Assembly (NCBI GenBank): GCA_022361535.1
Contig: JAKSAU010000686.1
Coordinates: forward strand, 1 to 11,040
Direction: 5' to 3'
Source: Desulfobacterales bacterium
GTDB lineage: Bacteria; Desulfobacterota; Desulfobacteria; Desulfobacterales; Desulfobacteraceae
DNA length: 11,040 nucleotides
In this document: positions 1-5,042 of the stretch, piece by piece
How positions within the stretch are numbered: the stretch's first letter is position 1
Layout: each line of letters begins with the position of its first letter
The notes under the pieces: generated by a model
Databases searched by the model: none
What the model saw: only the letters and a program-made list of their open reading frames with translations
What the model was told of the DNA's origin: nothing
Position numbers and translations under genes: made by a program

Positions 1-654
1 GGACTCAGGCCTTGATACACCGCCTGCTACCATAGCATCGGCTTTGCCTGTAACAAGCCGTTCACACGCAAGTTTTATGGCAAACAAGGATGAGGCGCAT
101 GCTGCATCTAAGGTATAGCAGCCCCCTGATAAACCAAAAGCCCTTGAAAGCATTGAGCCTGGGGCAGACAGCATAGAAGCCCCCAAAGCTGTGGAAGCAG
201 TAGGCATGGCAGGGGTCGGGGACAAAAAGAGTTCCCGGCTGAATTTCGAAGATCCAGGGGTAGGAAGCGCAATAGCCGCCAGAATAACCCCGGTCCGTTT
301 GCGTATTTTCTTTGCCAGGCTGCACTCTTCAAATAGTTGCCGGCCGGCTGATAAAACCAGGTGATGAACTGGGTCTAACTCAGCCAAAAGCGCCTTATCA
401 ATATTCAATCCTGAAGAGTCAAACTGAAAGTCTGTAATCAGGCCGGCCCGATCGGACAGGGCCGTGTCTTGGTAAGCTGTCCCGCTTGACTGGGAGACCA
501 TGATTTCAGGGCGTGCTGCCCAGCGGTGATCTGGCACCTTTATTACGGTCTCTTTTTTATTCAATATATTGGTGATGAACCGCTCAGTATTTCCGGCACC
601 AGGAAAAATACCTGACATAGCTACCACAGCGATTTCGGGATGTTTGAAATTCAT
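1..654 (-). CDS. Type I polyketide / PUFA-synthase-like beta-ketoacyl synthase, N-terminal part (partial at left edge)
   Basis: The minus frame is open from ATG 654 to the window edge, giving 218 residues of a ketosynthase (KS) domain. Residues 7-21 (EIAVVAMSGIFPGAG) are the usual KS opening of PfaA/HglE-type multidomain synthases. Residues 119-130 (KRTGVILAAIAL) and 183-189 (DAACASS) follow, with Cys186 the predicted acyl-accepting nucleophile. The catalytic histidines and any AT, ACP, KR or DH domains would lie beyond the left edge. KS domains condense malonyl units onto an enzyme-bound acyl chain; this subfamily makes long-chain polyunsaturated or hydroxylated lipids. The product here is unknown. 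A second in-frame ATG at 663 would add three residues; a short GAGG lies just before ATG 654, so I prefer 654. The gene is transcribed away from the rest of the window and is separated from the rhomboid gene by a weak hairpin. KS identity is firm; the PfaA/HglE assignment is by resemblance. Confidence 0.88.
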   Translation of the reverse strand, partial: MNFKHPEIAVVAMSGIFPGAGNTERFITNILNKKETVIKVPDHRWAARPEIMVSQSSGTAYQDTALSDRAGLITDFQFDSSGLNIDKALLAELDPVHHLVLSAGRQLFEECSLAKKIRKRTGVILAAIALPTPGSSKFSRELFLSPTPAMPTASTALGASMLSAPGSMLSRAFGLSGGCYTLDAACASSLFAIKLACERLVTGKADAMVAGGVSRPES

Positions 655-711
655 TGGCCTCATATAATTGACAGTGCAATAGATTGCAAGACGGGTATGT
701 AAAACTTGTGT

Positions 712-733
712 AAAATTCCCCGTGAAACCGGGG
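712..733 (-). terminator. Weak intrinsic terminator after the rhomboid gene
   Basis: On the minus strand, CCCCG (733-729), loop GTTTCA and CGGGG (722-718) form a 5-bp GC stem, followed by AATTTT (717-712). It lies about 50 bp past the rhomboid stop codon. The stem is short, so termination may be partial. Confidence 0.4.
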
Positions 734-781
734 TTTGGAGGGGGTTAAACTACCATTTCATACCTATGGTTTTATACCAAA

Positions 782-1492
782 TCAGGATAGAATAAGCGCA
801 ATTCCCTGCACAACCGAGCGTAGAAGCAATAATACAGTAAGAACAGCAAGTGCGATAGCGGTTATTCGGTCGAAGGTCGATTCTTTACGCTGGGCGTCAT
901 ACCCGAATGCCATGGCAAGGATAAACCCTCCGGCAAACCCTCCGCCATGGCCCCAGTTGTTTATATTGGGAATGATTAGCCCGATAAGTACCAGGCTGAA
1001 TATCCAGGCCTTGGTCTGGTGAAAAACCTGGGCACCCCATATACCCCCCCTGGATTTTCCAAAATAAAGCAACGCGCCAATAAGTCCGCACAATCCTGAT
1101 GATGCTCCAATGGTAATGGATACACCGCCAACATAAGATACCAAAAAGCCGGCCACACCGGATAAGGTATAAATGGAAAACATCTTGTAGGTGCCGAATT
1201 CATCAATGACCAGAGGCGCAAGTGTGCGCAGCGCCATCATATTGAACAGGATATGAAGCAAGCTGCCATGAAGCCAGTTTGCGGTAAACAGGCTGGCCCA
1301 TTCCTGATATGTATCAATGGGTATTGTGCCTGATGCGCCTAAAAAAATCAGGGCCTTTGTTGACGGTGAAAGGGCGTGAAGCGGGTTGAGTGTCATGCCG
1401 ATGCCCCTTGAAAAAAACAAGGAAACAGCAAACAGAATCACATTGGTCCATATAATGGCAAGGACCGTGGTTTTAACCGGTACGCGTGTCAT
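782..1492 (-). CDS. Rhomboid family intramembrane serine protease
   Basis: This 236-residue protein is almost entirely hydrophobic helices, as expected for a membrane-embedded rhomboid. Visible motifs are W73-L-H75 with H80 and N84 (the HxxxxHxxxN helix 2 signature that helps form the oxyanion site), the nucleophile loop GASSGLCG at 129-136 (Ser131 by alignment to GASGxxxG), and the catalytic His182 in NNWGHGGGFAGG. Rhomboids cleave transmembrane helices of client proteins inside the inner membrane. The start ATG 1492 is preceded by AGGA at good spacing. The residue after the nucleophile is Ser rather than the common Gly; such variants occur in the family. One more helix follows the catalytic core (about 211-235). 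It is the last gene of a probable operon with the lipoprotein (55-bp gap) and the unknown protein upstream. The substrate cannot be read from the sequence. Confidence 0.93.
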   Translation of the reverse strand: MTRVPVKTTVLAIIWTNVILFAVSLFFSRGIGMTLNPLHALSPSTKALIFLGASGTIPIDTYQEWASLFTANWLHGSLLHILFNMMALRTLAPLVIDEFGTYKMFSIYTLSGVAGFLVSYVGGVSITIGASSGLCGLIGALLYFGKSRGGIWGAQVFHQTKAWIFSLVLIGLIIPNINNWGHGGGFAGGFILAMAFGYDAQRKESTFDRITAIALAVLTVLLLLRSVVQGIALILS

Positions 1493-1547
1493 GTCAATCC
1501 TATGATCTGGTGAAACCTAGGTTGGTGCAGTCGGGTTAATCTTTCCG

Positions 1548-2150
1548 TTAAAAGGTTAATCCCTTTTCAAGCACCTCTGCCAGTGTGTCGTTGAAAAACG
1601 TTTCCACCTTTTCACGGGTAAAATTGACATCCGTTCTAGTCAAAGTAAGGTTGACAGGGATAGAGGTCAAGGTCTTGGAAGCAGGCTTGCCTTGAAAAAA
1701 GGTTAGATCAATTTCAAGAGTCATTTCAGTGAGAGCCCCTTTTTTCTGGGCTGTACAGTGAAAGGCATTGATTCGGGCTGTTAGAAGATAGTCAGTATCA
1801 GCTTGGGCTGCAGCAAGACCCTCAATTGTTGGCGTCCAGTGATGAACGGGTTTGACCGTCAACCCTTTTTTTTCAATAAAAGTCTGGGTAAGGTCTGTCA
1901 GTGTACCGGCAAGGTCCAGTCCCGGCACCAGAAAAACTTCTTTGGTTTTATCGTTTAATGTCCTGTGACCGATCCCGCCTTTGGAATGCCCGTCTCTTTT
2001 ATCTTCAAACCGGGAAATACCTAATGTGGAAGGTGTATCTGCTTCAGGTGTGCCTGTGTAGGCAAGGTTAATGTATTTTGGGCCGGGTGCGGCACACCCG
2101 AAAACAAATGCCGTTGCCAGAATCAAAAGTGCGTACTTAAAGTATGTCAT
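1548..2150 (-). CDS. Predicted outer-membrane lipoprotein, function unknown
   Basis: The product has 200 residues. It begins with a short charged stretch, a hydrophobic segment (about residues 6-17) and a lipobox ending FVFG-C19, so Cys19 is the predicted lipidation site. Residue +2 is Ala rather than Asp, which by the enteric rule favours sorting to the outer membrane. The mature part has alternating beta-like segments, with FEDKRD near residue 50 and a long-loop region around 80-120. The general plan (small lipoprotein with a strand-rich body) resembles YajG-like lipoproteins, but I do not recognise a specific family. The start is supported by AGGCGG six bases upstream of ATG 2150. It lies 25 bp after the 189-residue unknown gene and 55 bp before the rhomboid gene, so the three are probably co-transcribed. 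Confidence 0.8.
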   Translation of the reverse strand: MTYFKYALLILATAFVFGCAAPGPKYINLAYTGTPEADTPSTLGISRFEDKRDGHSKGGIGHRTLNDKTKEVFLVPGLDLAGTLTDLTQTFIEKKGLTVKPVHHWTPTIEGLAAAQADTDYLLTARINAFHCTAQKKGALTEMTLEIDLTFFQGKPASKTLTSIPVNLTLTRTDVNFTREKVETFFNDTLAEVLEKGLTF

Positions 2151-2175
2151 GATTAACCGCCTGAATTAAATAAGG

Positions 2176-2745
2176 TTAATGGATTGTGATATCTTGAATC
2201 TTTACTGCGGCCAGATACTCTTTCACTGCCCCCAAGGTAAGGGTAAACATTTTAGTACCTGTCAGGATGGCCATTGGGTCATCTGGGCTTCCGCAGGCTT
2301 GGGCAAATGCCGGGCCCATGACTGCTGTTGGCTCTGTTTCACCTGCCGGGTTATCCTGCATTTTTGCTACAAAAGTGTCCAACCGCTCTTTGAGAATGCC
2401 AAAATAGTCGATTTTTGTACCGGTTGTGGTTTCGGTCAGGGTTGAAATATTCTCTGAGATTTCCCTGATCATTTCCCAGTAATTGTTTGTGAGAGGGGTT
2501 TTGTTTTTGTCTGTTGCTGCCATGTAAAACGCAATTCCCCACCCGACACTGAGTATCTTCAGGATGCCCAGCTCATATTCAAGAGTTGTCATATTCAGAT
2601 TGTTTTCTTTAGGGATAGCTGCCATGAGCTCTTTGAGATCGGTCCTGTCAATGGCGAAACTGGCCAGGTTTTTGGCAAGCTGTTCTATTGTCAGTTTATC
2701 CGGGGAACCCGCTTCAGAAGTGGGCGTGTTGTTGTCTGAAGTCAT
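2176..2745 (-). CDS. Hypothetical soluble protein, 189 residues
   Basis: I do not recognise this protein. The first 20 residues are polar and disordered-looking (MTSDNNTPTSEAGSPDK). The rest is predicted mostly helical, with a moderately hydrophobic patch at about 62-77 (ILKILSVGWGIAFYMA) that is short for a transmembrane helix. No signal peptide or catalytic motif is visible. The C-terminal segment (about 150-189) contains CGSPDDPMAILTG and a mixed-charge helix. It is the first gene of the minus-strand group leading into the lipoprotein and rhomboid genes, and reads divergently from the MoaD operon. No strong ribosome-binding site precedes ATG 2745; AAAAAAG sits directly before it and AAAGG about 12 bases further up. 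The coding call rests on length, sensible composition and operon position. Confidence 0.7.
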   Translation of the reverse strand: MTSDNNTPTSEAGSPDKLTIEQLAKNLASFAIDRTDLKELMAAIPKENNLNMTTLEYELGILKILSVGWGIAFYMAATDKNKTPLTNNYWEMIREISENISTLTETTTGTKIDYFGILKERLDTFVAKMQDNPAGETEPTAVMGPAFAQACGSPDDPMAILTGTKMFTLTLGAVKEYLAAVKIQDITIH

Positions 2746-2769
2746 CTTTTTTGATTTACCTTTAAGTCA

Positions 2770-2802
2770 TATACAAATTCAGGTATCTGTTTTATACTGA
2801 AT
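2770..2802 (+). promoter_or_regulatory. Candidate promoter with overlapping operator-like inverted repeat
   Basis: TATACA (2770-2775), a 17-base spacer and TATACT (2793-2798) form a fair sigma-70-like promoter upstream of the MoaD-like gene. ATTCAGGTAT (2777-2786) and ATACTGAAT (2794-2802) are inverted arms, complementary apart from one bulged G, and cover the spacer and -10 box. A regulator binding here could block the promoter. Both calls are by eye only. Confidence 0.35.
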
Positions 2803-2838
2803 CATAAATAACAATCCATAAGACAAGTGTAAACCCAA

Positions 2839-3069
2839 ATGATTCAAATCGACCTAAAGCTGTTTGTTACCCTGTCAAAATACCACCCCAACGGCAGCGG
2901 GGACCACGAGGTGGCAGACGGCACCACCGTAGAAGAAATGATTAAAGATCTGGGCATCCCGCAAGAAACGGTTAAGCTGATCTTCATCAATGGCAAAAAA
3001 GCAGATGCCGGACAGGTGATGTGTCAGGGAGACAGGGTTGGTCTGTTTCCCCCAGTGGGCGGAGGATAA
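2839..3069 (+). CDS. MoaD/ThiS family sulfur-carrier protein (beta-grasp)
   Basis: This 76-residue protein has the size and pattern of the ubiquitin-like beta-grasp sulfur carriers: an opening strand (IQIDLKLFVTL), TTVEEMIKDLGIP as the helix, LIFINGKKAD, and GDRVGLFPPVGGG at the end. The C-terminal Gly75-Gly76 is the feature that is adenylylated and converted to a thiocarboxylate in MoaD and ThiS. FPPV before the glycines is typical of MoaD, the small subunit of molybdopterin synthase. The next gene, 3 bp away, encodes the matching E1-like activating enzyme. No MoaE partner is in view, so the role may be molybdenum or tungsten cofactor synthesis or another sulfur transfer; I cannot decide which. 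No clear ribosome-binding site precedes ATG 2839. Confidence 0.9.
   Translation: MIQIDLKLFVTLSKYHPNGSGDHEVADGTTVEEMIKDLGIPQETVKLIFINGKKADAGQVMCQGDRVGLFPPVGGG
3061..3066 (+). promoter_or_regulatory. Ribosome-binding site formed by the MoaD-like Gly-Gly codons
   Basis: GGAGGA encodes the essential terminal Gly75-Gly76 of the sulfur carrier, and it is also the only Shine-Dalgarno sequence for the activating-enzyme gene starting at 3073, with six bases between. It decides that start codon and implies translational coupling of carrier and activator. Confidence 0.8.
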
Positions 3070-3072
3070 CTC

Positions 3073-3774
3073 ATGGCTGACAGCCTTGAAAATCGCTATA
3101 CACGGAATTTTAATACCATAAGTTTAGAAAATCAGGCCCTTTTGGGAAAAACCCATGTGGCAGTAATCGGTTTAGGCGGTTTGGGCGGCGGGGTGTGCGA
3201 GCTTTTGGCCCGAACAGGTATCGGCACACTCACTCTCATCGACGGGGATAGTTTTGATGCATCTAATCTGAACCGGCAGGTGCTGAGCCGGGAGGACAAC
3301 CTGGGGCAGTCAAAAGCCATGGCAGCCGAGACGAGAATCAAGACAGTCAACTCCAGGGTAACAGTCCATGCACATCAGGTATTCGTCCAAAAGGAAAACA
3401 TAAAAGACCTGCTCAAAGGAGTCGATCTGGTAGTAGACTGCCTGGATACCATTCCGGCAAGATATTTGCTCCAGTATGCTGCAAGGCAATTGGATATACC
3501 ATTGGTTTCCGGTGCCATAGCAGGGGTAAGCGGTCAGGTGACGGTGATATTTCCTGATGATCCGGGTTTTGAAATAATTTATCCTAACCCGGATACAGGT
3601 GACAGGGGAGTTGAAACCGTGTTAGGGAATATGTCTTATTGTGCCATGTTTGTTGCTTCTCTACAGGCCTCAGAGGTGATCAAGGTAATTACAGGCATTG
3701 GCGAAATTTTAAGGAACAAGCTGCTTATTGCCGACCTGGCAACAAATACAATGGAGGTAATGGATCTGATATGA
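3073..3774 (+). CDS. HesA/MoeB/ThiF family adenylyltransferase (E1-like)
   Basis: This 233-residue enzyme is expected to adenylylate the C-terminal glycine of the neighbouring MoaD-like carrier using ATP. Visible landmarks are the nucleotide-binding GLGGLGGG (33-40), LIDGDSFDASNLNRQ (55-69) with Asp57/59 and Arg68, Lys81 in LGQSKA, and DCLDTIPAR (122-130) with Asp125. These match the ATP and Mg residues of MoeB and ThiF. The two CxxC pairs that bind structural zinc in MoeB/ThiF are absent; only isolated cysteines (Cys42, 123, 190) remain, and there is no rhodanese domain. It is therefore closer to the short HesA-type members. The start has the GGAGGA site inside the preceding gene, and the stop overlaps the Sir2 start (ATGA at 3771-3774). 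Confidence 0.92.
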   Translation: MADSLENRYTRNFNTISLENQALLGKTHVAVIGLGGLGGGVCELLARTGIGTLTLIDGDSFDASNLNRQVLSREDNLGQSKAMAAETRIKTVNSRVTVHAHQVFVQKENIKDLLKGVDLVVDCLDTIPARYLLQYAARQLDIPLVSGAIAGVSGQVTVIFPDDPGFEIIYPNPDTGDRGVETVLGNMSYCAMFVASLQASEVIKVITGIGEILRNKLLIADLATNTMEVMDLI

Positions 3775-4520
3775 ACGAATACCAGAAGGCAGCCGAACTT
3801 ATTCTAAACGCCAGTCACTGCGTGGCATTTACCGGTGCGGGTATCTCTGTTGAAAGCGGTATACCGCCTTTCAGGGGGGAAAACGGGTTATGGAATAAAT
3901 ATGACCCTTCAACCTTCGATATTCAGTACTTTATGGAGAATACCGCGGGTTCTTGGGCAGCTCTTCGGGAGATCTTTTACGAATTGTTTGGCCGGGTCCT
4001 TCCCAATGCCGCACACTATGCGCTGGCTGAACTTGAAGCGATGGATCTGGTTAAGGCCGTGATTACACAAAATGTTGACAACCTTCATAAGGATGCCGGC
4101 AGCAATACTGTATATGAATTTCACGGTTCCTTAAAAGAAATCCTTTGTCTGGACTGCAGCAAAAAGGTTCCTGTCTCGGATGTGGACCTGAATATTTTAC
4201 CCCCAGCTTGCGTAAGCTGCGGAGGGACCTTAAAACCGGGTGTGGTTTTTTTTGGTGAACCTATCCCTGAGTATGCAGCGACCCGCTCTTTTGAGGCTGC
4301 GGAGAAAACAGACTGCATGATTCTAATCGGGACCACCGGTACGGTGGCGCCGGCCAATATGATCCCTTCCCGGGCCAAAGCATCCAATGCCAGCATTATC
4401 GAAATAAACCCGTTACCCTCAGAATATACCCGCGGGGTAACGGATATTTTTCTTCAGGACAAGGCCACTGCAGCCATGGAAAAACTGATGGATGAAATTG
4501 ACCTTCAAAAAACTACTTAA
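3771..4520 (+). CDS. Sir2 family NAD-dependent protein deacylase (sirtuin)
   Basis: The 249-residue product starts at ATG 3771, which overlaps the TGA of the previous gene. A longer reading from 3639 adds residues read out of frame through that gene and is rejected. Sirtuin motifs are all present: GAGISVESGIPPFRG (22-36) for NAD binding, TQNVDNLH (99-106), catalytic His118 in EFHGS, zinc cysteines Cys126/129 and Cys147/150, and GVVFFGE (157-163). The usual GTS motif reads GTTGTVAP at 187-194. The Tyr-x-x-Arg pair that marks SIRT5/CobB-type desuccinylases is not obvious after helix 3 (FYELFGR at 69-75), so simple lysine deacetylation is the default guess. GGAGGT (3753-3758) is 12 bases upstream, and coupling with the preceding gene is likely. 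The enzyme removes acyl groups from lysines, making nicotinamide and O-acyl-ADP-ribose. Confidence 0.94.
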   Translation: MNEYQKAAELILNASHCVAFTGAGISVESGIPPFRGENGLWNKYDPSTFDIQYFMENTAGSWAALREIFYELFGRVLPNAAHYALAELEAMDLVKAVITQNVDNLHKDAGSNTVYEFHGSLKEILCLDCSKKVPVSDVDLNILPPACVSCGGTLKPGVVFFGEPIPEYAATRSFEAAEKTDCMILIGTTGTVAPANMIPSRAKASNASIIEINPLPSEYTRGVTDIFLQDKATAAMEKLMDEIDLQKTT

Positions 4521-4541
4521 CCAAATAAAAGGAGAAACCCC

Positions 4542-4877
4542 ATGCCAGAAGATTGCCTGTTTTGCAAAATTGTAAACCGAGAAATCCCCAGTGAATTCCT
4601 CTATGAAGACGATGACTATGTTGTATTCCGGGATATCAACCCGGCTGCACCTGTCCATTTGCTCTTGGTTCCCAAAGAACATGTCAGGAGTATCAACGAC
4701 TTGGAAGGCGGTCATGATATTTTGGTTGGCAAGCTATTTCCCCTTGCTGCTAAAATGGCGGAACAGGAAGGCGTGAATAAATCCGGGTACAAACTGCTCT
4801 TTAATGTGGAAAAGGGTGGCGGACAGGAGATTTTTCATCTTCACCTTCACCTGTTGGGAGGGTGGAAAAAAAAATAG
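4542..4877 (+). CDS. HIT family nucleotide hydrolase/transferase (HINT-like)
   Basis: The product has 111 residues, the normal size for a HINT-type histidine triad protein. It opens DCLFCKIVNREIPS (residues 4-17), with Cys5 and Cys8 in the zinc-binding positions seen in many bacterial members. FRDINPAAPVHLLLVPKEH (29-47) forms the nucleotide site, and QEIFHLHLHLLGG (95-107) carries the triad His99, His101 and His103. His101 is expected to be the nucleophile, adenylylated during the reaction. HINT enzymes hydrolyse AMP-lysine, AMP-amine and aminoacyl-adenylate type substrates. The start is set by AGGAGA seven bases upstream, and the gap to the sirtuin stop is 21 bp, so it is the last gene of the operon. 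A strong terminator follows within 25 bp. Confidence 0.95.
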   Translation: MPEDCLFCKIVNREIPSEFLYEDDDYVVFRDINPAAPVHLLLVPKEHVRSINDLEGGHDILVGKLFPLAAKMAEQEGVNKSGYKLLFNVEKGGGQEIFHLHLHLLGGWKKK

Positions 4878-4900
4878 TAACATCATAAACCTGCCTTAGT

Positions 4901-4944
4901 CATCTCCGGCAAAAAAAGTATTATCATTGCCGGAGATGTTTTGT
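4901..4944 (+). terminator. Intrinsic terminator of the MoaD-HesA-Sir2-HIT operon
   Basis: CATCTCCGGCAA (4901-4912) and TTGCCGGAGATG (4927-4938) form a perfect 12-bp stem with a 14-base A/T-rich loop, followed by TTTTGTT. It starts 24 bp after the HIT stop codon. Confidence 0.9.
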
Positions 4945-4950
4945 TATACT
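4921..4950 (+). promoter_or_regulatory. Possible promoter for the chemoreceptor gene
   Basis: TGTTATACT (4942-4950) is a good extended -10 sequence, with a poor -35 candidate TTATCA at 4921-4926 (18-base spacer). It overlaps the 3' side of the upstream terminator. The evidence is weak and by eye. I see no convincing sigma-28 flagellar-type promoter in 4950-5042. Confidence 0.3.
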
Positions 4951-5042
4951 CCTGTCTTATTTTAAACCAAGTAGTGAAAAAGATTTAATATTTACTCCTC
5001 CCAGGGTCGATGTCGTCGGGGGGTAAAGCGTGTGGAGGTATC

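Noticed and set aside
675..688. Palindrome TGCAAT-AG-ATTGCA upstream of the ketosynthase gene.
   Set aside because: Six-base arms with a two-base gap are expected a few times by chance in a window this size.
3639..3770. A longer start for the sirtuin, adding 44 residues at the N-terminus.
   Set aside because: The extension reads through the activating-enzyme gene in another frame and has no sirtuin character. ATG 3771 gives the normal family start and a coupled ATGA overlap.
5010..5042. Upstream ATG for the chemoreceptor.
   Set aside because: It adds 11 atypical residues before the first membrane helix, while ATG 5043 has GGAGG and the usual MCP opening. It cannot be fully excluded.
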